Assembly: GCA_035288225.1 (NCBI GenBank)
Contig: DATEAT010000052.1
Coordinates: 1-64,000 of the forward strand
Source: RBG-16-64-43 sp035288225
GTDB taxonomy: Bacteria > Chloroflexota > Anaerolineae > Anaerolineales > RBG-16-64-43
Direction of reading: 5' to 3'
Length of the DNA stretch: 64,000 nucleotides
Shown here piece after piece: positions 25,319-34,957 of this stretch. Below the pieces are notes generated by a model. That model was not told the DNA's origin. It worked only from the letters and a program-made list of their open reading frames with translations, and searched no databases. The stretch's first letter is position 1. Every line of letters starts with the position of its first letter. Made by a program: the position numbers and the translations under genes.

Positions 25319-26470
25319 TCACGCGCCGGTCAGAATATGCCGGGCGATGACCATGCGCTGCACCTCGCTCGTCCCCTCGCCGATGGTCATCAACCGCGCG
25401 TCGCGATAGATGCGCTCCACCGGGTACTCCGACGAGTACCCGTAGCCGCCGTGAATCTGAATCGCATTCCGGCAGACTCGCTCCGCCACCTCGGTGGCGA
25501 GCAACTTACCCATGGCCGCCTGTAAGGCGAACGGCTGGGCGCCCTGTTTGAGCCATGCCGCGCGATAAACCATCAGCCGTGCGGCCTCGATCTCCGTGGC
25601 AGCATCGGCCAACATCCACTGGATGGCCTCGAACTCGGCAATTGGACGACCGAAGGCGGATCGTTCCTTGGCGTACTTGATTCCCTCTTCGAACGCCGCC
25701 TGGGCGAGCCCCACGCCGAGAGCACCGATGCCGATGCGCCCACCGTCAAGTATCTGCAGCGCCTGCGCCAGTCCGCGGCCAGTTTCGCCGAGCAGGTTCT
25801 CCTGCGGCACGCGGACTTCATCGTAGGCGACGGCGTGCGTTGGCGAGCCGTGCAAACCCATTTTCTTCTCCGGCGCGGCAATGTTCAACCCGGGAGCATT
25901 GGTCGGCACGATGATCATGCTCATCGACCGCGTCCCACCCGCCGGATCGGTGCGCACCAGGGTCACGATCACATCCGCCACGCTGGCATTGGTCACCCAC
26001 ATCTTGCTGCCCTGGATGACCCATTGCTTTCCATCCAGATGGGCGCGGGTCTTCACGCCTCCCGCCAAATCGGAGCCGGCGCCGGGCTCGGTGAGCGCGA
26101 GCGAGGCCAGGTGCCCTGCTCCAGTGGCGAGCGGCCGAAGCCACTTTTCCTTTTGAGCCGGCGTGCCGAAGAGCGCCAGCGCGCCGCACCCGAGCCCGTT
26201 GTGAGCGGCAATAGAGAGGGCCGTGCTGCCGCAAGCCCTGCCCAACTCTTCGATGGCGATCGCGGCACTGACAGCATCAACACCGGAACCGCCGAATTCC
26301 TCCGGTACGTTCAATCCTAGCAAGCCCAACGGTCCCATCATGGACACGGCTTCCCAGTTGAACTCGCCGGTTTCATCCACGTGCCGAGCGCGCGGTTTGA
26401 CCATTCGCTCGCAGAAGGTGCGGATCGAATCACGCCACATGCGTTGTTCATCGGTGAGGTTGAAATCCAT
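25319..26470 (-). CDS. Acyl-CoA dehydrogenase (short-chain/butyryl-CoA type)
   Basis: The 383-residue flavoprotein starts MDFNLTDEQRMWRDSIR and has the family's LTEPGAGSDLAG and GVNTRS-equivalent core, a QIHGGYGYSSEYPVER segment and IGEGTSEVQRM at the C-terminus, whose Glu is the expected catalytic base. It oxidises an acyl-CoA to the enoyl-CoA and passes electrons to ETF. The ATG at 26470 is chosen because GGAGGG precedes it; longer in-frame starts lack homology. It may work with the CoA-transferase pair at 29176-30976, though it is not in the same operon. Confidence 0.95.
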   Translation of the reverse strand: MDFNLTDEQRMWRDSIRTFCERMVKPRARHVDETGEFNWEAVSMMGPLGLLGLNVPEEFGGSGVDAVSAAIAIEELGRACGSTALSIAAHNGLGCGALALFGTPAQKEKWLRPLATGAGHLASLALTEPGAGSDLAGGVKTRAHLDGKQWVIQGSKMWVTNASVADVIVTLVRTDPAGGTRSMSMIIVPTNAPGLNIAAPEKKMGLHGSPTHAVAYDEVRVPQENLLGETGRGLAQALQILDGGRIGIGALGVGLAQAAFEEGIKYAKERSAFGRPIAEFEAIQWMLADAATEIEAARLMVYRAAWLKQGAQPFALQAAMGKLLATEVAERVCRNAIQIHGGYGYSSEYPVERIYRDARLMTIGEGTSEVQRMVIARHILTGA

Positions 26471-26792
26471 GGCGCCCTCCACAGGCAGATGGGTGGTGAC
26501 CGCGGCGAGGTGAACCCAAGGCAGAAGTGAGGGTAACGCGCACGCGGCAGAAAGATGGAGACTTGGGGCGCGGGGTCGGCCCGACTCCCCTCGACGATTG
26601 TTGCACCGCGCAGGATTAGGGAGAGCCTGGTGCAGCATGCCGGCCCGTAAGGTTCACGCCCGCCGGGCCACTCCGTAGTGCGTGGATGATACACCGCGCG
26701 CCAGCCCGACGCGAGTCGCACTGAGCCTGTGGCCTCGAGGGGCAGGGCATGGCGCACAAGCGAGTGACGCGTGACCTCCCCAAGAACGCAAA

Positions 26793-26815
26793 CGGCCGCG
26801 GGTACTCCGCGGCCG
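26793..26815 (-). terminator. Terminator of the penicillin-binding protein gene
   Basis: The 9-bp stem CGGCCGCGG/CCGCGGCCG with a 5-base loop lies 30 bp after the stop, and on the minus strand is followed by TTTGCGTTCTT. The rest of the gap 26471-26844 shows no gene. Confidence 0.75.
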
Positions 26816-26844
26816 ATGAGGTCTGTAGTGCGCGTTCAGCCTGC

Positions 26845-29124
26845 TCAGGGCGTCTCGGTGACCGGAAGTGTGGGGGTCACCGTCGGCCCGCCGACGGCCG
26901 ATTCCCACCTGTAGAGTGTCTGCGGTGAACCGTAGAAGTAGATCTCCAGGATGCGACGGAAGATGGGCGCGGCATACTCCGACCCCTCACCGGCGTTCTC
27001 GACAATGACGGCAATGGCGATGTCGGGCTTGTCGGTGCGTTGCAGGAAGGTGTAACCCGTGAACCAGGCATGTGGCAGGCGCGGCAGGTCTTGCGCCGTT
27101 CCGGTCTTGCCCGCCACGGCCGGCCAACCATAAAAGGTGGGCCGCGCCGTTCCGCCTGGGGCATTAGTCACACCGCGCATGCCCTCCTGAATGACAGCCA
27201 GGTTTTCGGCACTGAGCGGAAGCGTGCCGCGAACCTCGGGCGCCAAAGCAAAGACGGGCTCGTCCTCAGCGTGTTGGATCGACTGCACCAGCTGCGGCCG
27301 GTAGAGCGTGCCGCCATTGCCCAGCGCGGCCGCGAAATCCGCCACTTGCAGCGGCGTAACTTGCAGCACTTGCCCGATGGCCATGTTCACCGCATCGCCC
27401 GCGAGCCACGGCTCACCTTGTTCGGCTTTCCAGGCCGGGTCCGGGATGAACCCCGGTTCTTCCTCGATGACCCCGATGCCGGTGAGTTTGCCCAGCCCGT
27501 ACCCGCGCGCCATGTTGGGGATGATCCACGGATCGCGGTTGAAGAGATCCAGCCCGATGTGCCAGAAGAAAGGATTGCACGATCGAATCAATCCCTGCAC
27601 CAGGTTGAGCGTTCCGTGCGGCGGCTTCTCCTTCTCCACCGTCCAATCGGTAAGCGTGAGGCCCGGCAGTTCGCGGAAGTAGCCATCGCACGTGTAGGTG
27701 GAAGCCGCGGTATAGGCTCCCGACTGAAGTGCACCACCAATGGTGATGAGCTTGAAGACCGAACCCAGCGCATACTGTCCCTGGGCGGCCCGGTTGAGTA
27801 GCGGCACGCGCTGGTCGTTGAGAATCTCCGGCAGGAGATACTGGCTGTTGAAGTTTCCCAGGATGAACAGATTCGAATCGAAGCCCGGGCTGGAGACCAT
27901 GGCCAGCACTTCGCCCGTATCCCGGCTGAGCACCACTGCGGCGCCGGTGAGATGGCCGAAGGCGTAGCGTTCGACACGCGCTTGCAGCGATCGGTCGAGG
28001 GTGGTGTTGATGTCGTAGGCCGGCTGGCTTTGCCGTTGGGCCAGGGTCGAGAGCACGCGCCCATCCGCCGCCACCACGTACAATGTGCCCCCGTGCGTCC
28101 CGGCCAGGGAGGCCTCACCCCACTGCTCGAGGCCCTGCACGCCCACCAGTTCGTCGCCCAGGTATCCCTTCGCCAGGTAATCGTCGAGCTGCTCTTTGGG
28201 CACCTGCGCCACGTAGCCGATCACGTGCGAGGCGATGCCGCCGCCGTAATAGGTGCGGCCCTCGTTGCTCGAGATGCGGATGCCGCCCATGCCGCTCAAC
28301 ACGCCGTAGCGCTTGCCCACTTCTTCGCGTGAGACCTCCCCCAAGGGAACATACCAGTCCGGCAGGGCGTTGGCGTATTTGAGGCGAATGGTCTCGGTAT
28401 TCATGAGGAGCAGCCGGCTGAGTTCACGCAGCAGGCTTTCTTCATCAACGATTTCGCCCGGGACGATGCCCAGCGACAGGGTTTCGGATTCGTAGGCCAG
28501 CGGGTCGCCATAGCGATCGTAGATCGTGCCGCGTGCAGGGATGTCTGCTTCGAGGACCAGCCGCCCGCCGCCTTTGAGTTCCGGCAGGATCAACCCGTCA
28601 TCCCAGACGATGCGCCAGGCATCGCCTTCCATCACCAGCGGCAAGGTCATCTCGCGCGAGAATTCGCCCGCCATGCCGGAGGTGTAGCTGATGCGCGTGC
28701 TGACCTCGGCGTTGGGCGAGTTGACCTGCGTGGCAAGGATTTCGGCGCGCACCTGCGTGATCGCTGCTTTGCGGCGGAAATCTTCGTAGCGCGCAGTGAA
28801 GTCCTCGGCGCTGATCGCGCTCCGGCTTCCGGCCGAAACCAGGGCATACATGGCATCGAAGGCGCGCTCGTTCCACGCGGCCAGGAACTGCCCGGCCACC
28901 TCGTTGGGATCCTGGCCGGCGATAATCGTCACCTGCGGCGCAGGCAAGCTGGGCGTGGCCGAGCTGAAGATCGGCACACCGCCGTTGCACGCGGCCAGCG
29001 CGCCGGCGGCCGTCAGAAGCGCTACACCGAGCGCCAACGGCTGCAGGCGATGCCGCACGCGTCGATTGATCGTTAGCGTGGCGATGATGGGCCTCACAGG
29101 CGCGGATTGTACCAGCCTGCGCAC
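26845..29124 (-). CDS. Penicillin-binding protein, MecA-like lipoprotein transpeptidase
   Basis: The protein has a signal sequence ending in the lipobox ALAAC (near residue 45), an NTF2-like MecA N-terminal domain (about residues 70-185), a dimerisation domain beginning DIPARGTIYDRYG, and a transpeptidase domain with the active-site SVFK, SCN and KTGT motifs. It would cross-link peptidoglycan outside the membrane. The GTG at 29124 gives 759 residues, but a TACAAT hexamer overlaps the first codons and GTG codons at 29097 or 29058 may be the real start. A short Pro/Thr tail follows the catalytic domain. Confidence 0.9.
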   Translation of the reverse strand: MRRLVQSAPVRPIIATLTINRRVRHRLQPLALGVALLTAAGALAACNGGVPIFSSATPSLPAPQVTIIAGQDPNEVAGQFLAAWNERAFDAMYALVSAGSRSAISAEDFTARYEDFRRKAAITQVRAEILATQVNSPNAEVSTRISYTSGMAGEFSREMTLPLVMEGDAWRIVWDDGLILPELKGGGRLVLEADIPARGTIYDRYGDPLAYESETLSLGIVPGEIVDEESLLRELSRLLLMNTETIRLKYANALPDWYVPLGEVSREEVGKRYGVLSGMGGIRISSNEGRTYYGGGIASHVIGYVAQVPKEQLDDYLAKGYLGDELVGVQGLEQWGEASLAGTHGGTLYVVAADGRVLSTLAQRQSQPAYDINTTLDRSLQARVERYAFGHLTGAAVVLSRDTGEVLAMVSSPGFDSNLFILGNFNSQYLLPEILNDQRVPLLNRAAQGQYALGSVFKLITIGGALQSGAYTAASTYTCDGYFRELPGLTLTDWTVEKEKPPHGTLNLVQGLIRSCNPFFWHIGLDLFNRDPWIIPNMARGYGLGKLTGIGVIEEEPGFIPDPAWKAEQGEPWLAGDAVNMAIGQVLQVTPLQVADFAAALGNGGTLYRPQLVQSIQHAEDEPVFALAPEVRGTLPLSAENLAVIQEGMRGVTNAPGGTARPTFYGWPAVAGKTGTAQDLPRLPHAWFTGYTFLQRTDKPDIAIAVIVENAGEGSEYAAPIFRRILEIYFYGSPQTLYRWESAVGGPTVTPTLPVTETP

Positions 29125-29134
29125 CCGGACAACA

Positions 29135-29164
29135 AACCGGCCGCGCTGAGGAGCGCGGCCGGTT
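29135..29164 (-). terminator. Terminator of the CoA-transferase operon
   Basis: A perfect 13-bp stem (AACCGGCCGCGCT and its complement, loop GAGG) lies 12 bp after the beta-subunit stop and is followed on the minus strand by TTTGTTGT. Confidence 0.8.
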
Positions 29165-29175
29165 GACCTCTCGCG

Positions 29176-29952
29176 TTACTTGCCGATGACCATACCCGCC
29201 GGGTCAATCTCATGCAGCAGTCGGCGCTCCTCCTCAGTCGGCGGGGCGTTAACCTCCAGCGTATCGGCCACCTGGATCTTGAAACCACTCGCGGCCTGCA
29301 CCTCGGCCACCGATACGCCCGGATGCGTCGCGCGCAGCCGCAGTTGCTTGGTGCTCTCATCGAAATCGAAAACCGCGAGCTGAGTGAGTACCCGGTACGG
29401 TCCCGTCCCGGCCGGTAGCCCGGCCCGTTCGCGCGCCCCCGGGCCGTCGATGTACCCAGGCGTGGTGATGAAGTTGACCCGCTCGACAAAGCGGCGCGTA
29501 TCCTGGCGAATGATGATCATGGTCCGCTGGGCCAGCGAGCCCACGTCATTGGCGCCCCCGGAGCCGGGCAAACGCACCTCGGGCGCCTCCCACGGGCCGA
29601 TGACCGTGGTGTTGAGGTTGCCGTAGCGGTCCATCATCGCCCCGCCCAGGAAACCGAAATCCACGTAGCCCGCCTGGCAGGCGCTCATCACGTTGTGCAT
29701 GCTGGAGGCGGCCGAGGCATGATAGAAGGTCCGCGAATCGCCGACCGAGACCGGCAGGGTGGGCACACGCGGCCCCACCCCGCCCGCCTCGAAAATGATC
29801 ACCAGCCCCGGCGCATGCATGCGCTGGGCGAGGATGGCCCCGATCATCGGCAACCCGGTGCCCACCAGCACCGTGCGCCGGTCCTCCAGCATACGCGCGG
29901 CCACGCAGGCCATCAGTTCCATCGCGGTGTATGCAGGTTGGGATGCGGTCAT
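29176..29952 (-). CDS. Family I CoA-transferase, beta subunit (GctB-like)
   Basis: The 258-residue protein shows VGTGLPMIGAILAQ at the start, then IIFEAGGVG, where the Glu fits the catalytic glutamate of family I CoA-transferases that forms the glutamyl-CoA thioester. LPGSGGANDVGSLA is also typical. The start at 29952 is 7 bp after the alpha-subunit stop. Closest relatives by pattern are glutaconate/3-oxoadipate CoA-transferases, but the acyl substrate cannot be assigned. Confidence 0.88.
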   Translation of the reverse strand: MTASQPAYTAMELMACVAARMLEDRRTVLVGTGLPMIGAILAQRMHAPGLVIIFEAGGVGPRVPTLPVSVGDSRTFYHASAASSMHNVMSACQAGYVDFGFLGGAMMDRYGNLNTTVIGPWEAPEVRLPGSGGANDVGSLAQRTMIIIRQDTRRFVERVNFITTPGYIDGPGARERAGLPAGTGPYRVLTQLAVFDFDESTKQLRLRATHPGVSVAEVQAASGFKIQVADTLEVNAPPTEEERRLLHEIDPAGMVIGK

Positions 29953-29959
29953 GACGGCC

Positions 29960-30976
29960 TCACTTCTTTTGCAGCCAGGGGGCGCGCAGCGGCTGCCGCA
30001 GATGCTCGACATCCTCGAGGTAGGCTCGCTTGGTTGCACCGCCGATGTGCTCGAGGTAGGCAGCGAAGTCGGACATGTTGTAAACGTATCGATCAAGATA
30101 GTCGCGCGTGCCTTCCGGCGTCTTCGACACGTCGAGCCACTCGCCGATGTGTTCCTCGTCGAAGTAGTACAGGTAAGGCATGGTGGTCGGATGCGCTCCG
30201 AAGGGCACCTCGCACACGGCATCCACCACATAGAAGGGAATGGCGGTGAGCCACGGCCGTTCCTGGATGACCTCATGCGCGACGATCTCTTCGGCGGTGA
30301 TGATGACCCGCCGTGCCGCGCGCGCCAGCTCCCAATCCATGATCAGTATGCCGTCGATCTGCGCGTTGCCGTACATGTCGCAGCGCGGCACATGGAACAC
30401 GGCCACGTCCGGGTAGGCGGCCGGGATCAGGCAGACCGGTTTGCCGCTCCACGGGTCGCGCGCCACTTTGCAGGCACTGTGGGTGAACGTATCGGAGCCG
30501 AGCATGTTGCGGGAAGGGATGAATGGGACGCCCAGCATGCCGGCCAAGAAGCGCCACTGATACCCGGCATTGGAGATCTCACCGACCACGCGGCACGCGC
30601 CGCTCTCCACCGCGCGGCGACTTGCAGGCGAGAGGCCGCGCAGCTCCTGGGCGAAAGCGTAGGCGACCTCGATGCGATCGACACAGCCCGAACCGATGAG
30701 CAGGTCTGCATCGTGCACCGCCGTTTTCCCCGCGAGCACGAGGTGCTGGCGGCGCTGGCGGATGATCTCATACACCACCGCCATGGCAACGCGGATGTGG
30801 CCGAAGCCGCCCATCGCCAGGTAATCGCCATCGTGAACGAATTCGCGCACCGCCTGCGGCACGCTCATGCGCTTGTCACGCAGCTCGCGCGACTTGTTCT
30901 CGAGCACCCAGCGCCGGTTCTCGTCCGGGTCGTGCCAGCCGATGAGTTCGCCCCTCCCTTGCTCAAGCATCTCCAT
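29960..30976 (-). CDS. Family I CoA-transferase, alpha subunit (GctA-like)
   Basis: The 338-residue protein has MSVPQAVREFVHDGDYLAMGGFG-type start, the GGFGHIRVAMAVVYE CoA-binding segment, and a PRCDMYGNAQIDG segment. It forms the heteromer with the beta subunit. The ATG at 30976 is preferred because GGGAGAGG precedes it; an in-frame start at 31123 would add a non-homologous basic leader. The gap between this gene and the 31211 stop contains no other gene. Confidence 0.85.
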   Translation of the reverse strand: MEMLEQGRGELIGWHDPDENRRWVLENKSRELRDKRMSVPQAVREFVHDGDYLAMGGFGHIRVAMAVVYEIIRQRRQHLVLAGKTAVHDADLLIGSGCVDRIEVAYAFAQELRGLSPASRRAVESGACRVVGEISNAGYQWRFLAGMLGVPFIPSRNMLGSDTFTHSACKVARDPWSGKPVCLIPAAYPDVAVFHVPRCDMYGNAQIDGILIMDWELARAARRVIITAEEIVAHEVIQERPWLTAIPFYVVDAVCEVPFGAHPTTMPYLYYFDEEHIGEWLDVSKTPEGTRDYLDRYVYNMSDFAAYLEHIGGATKRAYLEDVEHLRQPLRAPWLQKK

Positions 30977-31210
30977 GGTTTGCCTCTCCCATCGCGGGCC
31001 GAACTCCTCGGGGCGCGTGCTGCGCCTCGGCTCCCGCGTAAGCACACCGGCCGCGCCCCCTTCGTGCGGGCCGCGGCCGGTTAGTCGGTTTGAGGATGAA
31101 CACCCCCGCGGCAGGCGTGCCACAACCTACCATAGGCGTTGGTGCGCGCATGATGTAGGGCGAGTCGCGGACTGTCCGTCACTTCTCCCCGCCTGCGTCG
31201 TGCCGAGCTC

Positions 31211-33691
31211 TTATCGGCCGGAGAGCGCCTGGAAGTAAACCTGCAGCACGGTCTCGGCCGGCTTGCCGTGCACCGAAGGCGAGGCGTCGCGCAACCCCAC
31301 AGCCGGATAGTAGCCCCAGGCGACGAACCCGCTCACCCAATCCCGTGCGGCCGCGTTGGCCAGCAGCGCCTGATAGGCGTTGGCTTGGACGTTCAGGTTG
31401 GGGGCGATGGCAAGCGCCAGTGGCGAGCCGGAGGTCAGCGCCTCCAGCGCCAGACACGCGCCGCTGGTGTCGTTCGGGCAGCCGCTGGCGCCGCCGTTGG
31501 CCGAGGCCCAGGCTGCGGAAATGACAATCGGCTTGCCCAGCGCGCGCAACACGGCCACCTTGCCATCCAAGAGTGCCCCGGCGGAGGCGGACATCTCCTC
31601 CAGGCTGGCCCCATCATTCGCGCCCAGCGGCGACCGCACTTGAACGTAGATCTCATCCACCTCGTCCAGGAAGAGCGGCGGCATTTGCAGTTGGTCGGTG
31701 AGCAAGAGCTCCACGGCCATCCGCCCGCCGAAGTGATTGCGTAAATCGCGAATCAGCACCCGCCAGCGGATCTCGGCGTCCGCCGGTGCCCCGGCGGCGC
31801 CCGGCATAGCCGGGACCACCGATGTGCGCGCCACTACCAGTTCTTCCACGCCGGCTTGCTGCGCGAGATCGGCATAGCCCACCAGGAAAGTGCGGTAGGC
31901 GGTGAACCACGCATTCCACCATTCGGTGCTCTTCGGCGCTGCGGCCCACCAATCGCCGAGCGAACCACTCAGCGGGAGCAGGTCCGGCGCCAGCACGGTG
32001 CGCAAGCCGGCCGAGCGCGCCGAGCCGAGCTGCGCCAAGAGGTCCTGCCGCAGCGGCGAGTTCAATCCAGGCAGATAGACAAGGTCCGGCAGCGGAGTGA
32101 CCGCGGCCGCATACCACGCAGGGCTGAGCACGAGCGAGTTGAGGCGCAGGCCCACCAGGTCCACCAAGGTCGGGTCGAACGGGCGGCGCCATGGCGCAGA
32201 GGTCAATACCACACCGCTGCGGAAGTCCGGCCGCGCAGCCGGTGACGCGAGGACCAGTGCCGGCGCGGGGGCATCGCTCCAGGCAACCCAGGCTTGCACC
32301 GTGTCGGCCAGCGATTGGGCTTGAGCCGAGGGTGTGAACTGCCGCCCCGCCGGGTTGGCGCCGGCCGTGGCCGTGTCGTCGGCCACGCCGCAGTCGCCGT
32401 TGCGGCAGTAGCGGTACGCCACCGGCCCCGGCCATTCGAGGGGGCTGAACAGCGTGTAACTCCAGCGCTGTGGCCCGGCGCTCCACATCGGCACCGGATT
32501 CATCCAGATGCCCGGGAAGGGCGCGAATTGTATCGAGACGCTCTCTGTCGTCGGCGTGCCGGTTGGCACGCTGGCGTCGAAGCTCACCGCACCGCCTGCC
32601 GAATGCCAGGTGATCACGCCGTCGGTTTGCAGCACGTCCATCTGCGGCACGTCCAGCTCGCGCACCACCAGTGCGCTCGTGCCGTCTCGCTCCGCATTCC
32701 AGAAACCGTCGCCCAGGCTGAACTTGTAACGCAGGTGGTACCCCACCGGGAGTGAGACCACCGCCACCGAGGTTCCGTCCGGCAACGGGGTGAGTGTGAG
32801 GGCGCGTGTGGGTTCGATGAGCGAACCTGCGGCCGCGGGCTGGAAGGTGCTGCCCAGCGAAAGCAGGTTGCCGACCAACCGCACCGGCGCGCCGGCCGGC
32901 GTATCGGCCGGCAGGTAGACGTGCAGGGTCACCGACACCCGCGGTGCCGGCACAAGCTGGACATCGGCCGGAGTCTCCGCGCCGTCGGCCACGATGGCTT
33001 CTTGTTGGAACACGCGATAGTTGCCGTCCGGGTCGAAGTAGACCAGCATATGCTTGCCGGCCGGCACCGAATCGAACTTGTAGGCGCCCGCCGAATCGGT
33101 CCAGGTGCGCATGCCCGCCACCGAGACCATCAGGCCGGGAATGGCCAGGCCGGTGGCCTGGTCGCGCACCAGGCCGTGCACCCGGCCGGAGGGACGCGTG
33201 TAGGTTGTGGTCAGCCACCGCGAAATCTGGTCATCGACGGTATTCGCACCGGTCACGAGGAACAGGCGGTAATCGACGCCTTCGCCGTTGGGCAAAGCCT
33301 CCAGCGTTTCGCCCTCACCGCGCAGCGAGTAGCGGTAGAAGACAAGCCGCCCGCGAGGCAGATCTGCGCGTGCCTCCCACTTACCCTCGCCGATCGCCTC
33401 CATCGCGATCACCGTCGAGTTGAGCGCCAAGCTGGTGACTTCATCCAGCAGGTTGAGCACAACCTGAGACTCCGAGTCCGTGCCCTCGGGCACCGTGACA
33501 ATGAAGGTCACTGGCAAGCGGGCGGCGGGGGTGGTGGTGGGAAAGGGATAGCGCGTGGGTGCCGGACCGCCACCGATCCCGGGAACGCCGCCGCATCCCA
33601 CCAGCAGCGTTGCAGCAACCGCACCCAGCCCGGCGCGCGTCAGCCATCGCCGGGCCTTCAGTTGCCAGTGTGTTATTCCAGATCGTTTCAT
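31211..33691 (-). CDS. Large secreted lipoprotein with carboxypeptidase-regulatory-like and carbohydrate-binding-like domains
   Basis: The product is about 826 residues. A signal sequence ends in the lipobox LLVGC, followed by a Pro/Thr linker. Near residues 165-245 is a carboxypeptidase-regulatory-like beta sandwich (VHGLVRDQATGLAIPG, AYKFDSVPAGKHMLVYF), followed by a beta-sandwich resembling starch-binding modules (VTLHVYLPADTP). The C-terminal 330 residues look like a TIM barrel of glycoside hydrolase type, with two Cys in SGCPNDTSGAC. Catalytic residues are not evident, so a hydrolase role is inference. The start is one of three consecutive ATGs at 33691-33697. Confidence 0.75.
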   Translation of the reverse strand: MKRSGITHWQLKARRWLTRAGLGAVAATLLVGCGGVPGIGGGPAPTRYPFPTTTPAARLPVTFIVTVPEGTDSESQVVLNLLDEVTSLALNSTVIAMEAIGEGKWEARADLPRGRLVFYRYSLRGEGETLEALPNGEGVDYRLFLVTGANTVDDQISRWLTTTYTRPSGRVHGLVRDQATGLAIPGLMVSVAGMRTWTDSAGAYKFDSVPAGKHMLVYFDPDGNYRVFQQEAIVADGAETPADVQLVPAPRVSVTLHVYLPADTPAGAPVRLVGNLLSLGSTFQPAAAGSLIEPTRALTLTPLPDGTSVAVVSLPVGYHLRYKFSLGDGFWNAERDGTSALVVRELDVPQMDVLQTDGVITWHSAGGAVSFDASVPTGTPTTESVSIQFAPFPGIWMNPVPMWSAGPQRWSYTLFSPLEWPGPVAYRYCRNGDCGVADDTATAGANPAGRQFTPSAQAQSLADTVQAWVAWSDAPAPALVLASPAARPDFRSGVVLTSAPWRRPFDPTLVDLVGLRLNSLVLSPAWYAAAVTPLPDLVYLPGLNSPLRQDLLAQLGSARSAGLRTVLAPDLLPLSGSLGDWWAAAPKSTEWWNAWFTAYRTFLVGYADLAQQAGVEELVVARTSVVPAMPGAAGAPADAEIRWRVLIRDLRNHFGGRMAVELLLTDQLQMPPLFLDEVDEIYVQVRSPLGANDGASLEEMSASAGALLDGKVAVLRALGKPIVISAAWASANGGASGCPNDTSGACLALEALTSGSPLALAIAPNLNVQANAYQALLANAAARDWVSGFVAWGYYPAVGLRDASPSVHGKPAETVLQVYFQALSGR

Positions 33692-33826
33692 CATCATCCA
33701 TCCATCGGCGCGGCGCACAGCGCGCGCCTTATTCAACGATTGGCTTGTGCGCTTCGAGCAGTCTGCACCCGACGCACGCGACGCAGGCGGGCTTGCAGGG
33801 CGGCGCCCAACGGCGGGCGCCCCGGG

Positions 33827-34054
33827 CTAACGGCTGTCGGCCGCCGCCCGGTCCTCGGCCTTGTCTTCTGCGGGGGGCTCGAGCATGGGCGCCGGAGGCG
33901 GCAGCGACTTGAGAAACTTCATCGTCACCGTTCCGCACTTTGCGCATTTGCCCCGCGCTGCCGGCCGCCCGTTGCGGGTGTTGAGGTATTCCACCTCCAC
34001 CATCGGGCGTTGGGCCTTGCAGCGCACGCAATACGCTTGGATTTCCTGGGCCAT
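33827..34054 (-). CDS. DUF5679 zinc-ribbon protein
   Basis: The 75-residue protein has CVRC and CAKC pairs around a VEYLNTRNGRPAARGK segment, matching DUF5679, a small zinc ribbon found in Chloroflexi and Actinobacteria. The C-terminal 25 residues are a Pro/Ala/Glu tail. The ATG at 34054 starts at MAQEIQAYC, consistent with the family. The function is not known. Confidence 0.8.
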   Translation of the reverse strand: MAQEIQAYCVRCKAQRPMVEVEYLNTRNGRPAARGKCAKCGTVTMKFLKSLPPPAPMLEPPAEDKAEDRAAADSR

Positions 34055-34957
34055 AGGCTGCTGGCTGGCACTCCCGACGGGATAATAGCACAAATGCCCG
34101 GTCGCGCTTGGCTGCATGCGGCACCTCCAGACATCGGCGCGCTTCGGCTGAGGGCTGCAACCGGCGTGCCAGCGCATGCTTCAATCCATATTGACGAGGG
34201 ACGGTAAAGACTGCAACCTCGTTCGGCAAGTCGTACGTTGGCGCAACTATCTATGCGGTGGTCTTGGGACTTGTCTGGCGCTGGTTCTCCTCCGCGTGGC
34301 GGCCCGGCTTGCCTCGCTCGCTCCGCGTCGGGCAAAGACCGTCAAGTCCGCGGCGGGACAAGATCGTCATCCCCGCGAAAGCGGAGACCCAGGACGAATA
34401 CGCATGCTACAGGAATGAGACGCGCGAAGAGGTGATACACAAGCGCTTGGCCAATCGCCGGTCCGGCGCAGCATCCGAGGCTCGGGGTCGGTGATGCGCC
34501 CGGATTCCCGCTTTCGTGGGAATGACATTCGGGGTGTCGACCGAGCGTCATGACCGGCACGGAGCGTGGTGCTGGCCGGCCGTTATTTCGGCTCGTCATC
34601 CCCGCGTGCTCGAAGCGGGGATCCAGGAGGGCAATCGAAGACAAGGCATGAGCCAACCTCATAGTGCCATTCCCCGACCCCATCAAGAACGCACGGCGTG
34701 TGTGTTCCTTTAGCCTGACCCAAACCGCAATCTCGCGCCAGACTTCGCGGCCTGCCCCTCTTTGCGCCCGCCTCGATCGTAGCGGCCCTGCCCAGCCTTC
34801 TCCCTTAGACATTGCATTGGTGCCTTGAAGGCCGCCCAGTTTCGGGGTATCCTCGGGCCTGCGGTGAGCCGATACGGTCGCGCGGGGTTGTCTCGCGCGA
34901 TCTCGCATAACGAGGCGGGTCGGCCACAAATCAACTCAGTACTGGAGGAGACGAGAA
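34055..34957. other. Divergent intergenic region with three palindromic repeats
   Basis: No gene is supported here. Three CGTCATCCCCGCG-type palindromic repeats occur: 34365-34395 (plus), 34501-34526 (minus) and 34594-34630 (plus). Each has a short GCG-loop hairpin followed by a CCAGG sequence. A fourth related copy lies at 25214-25242. The promoters of the DUF5679 and the 34958 lipoprotein genes must lie at the ends of this region. Confidence 0.65.
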
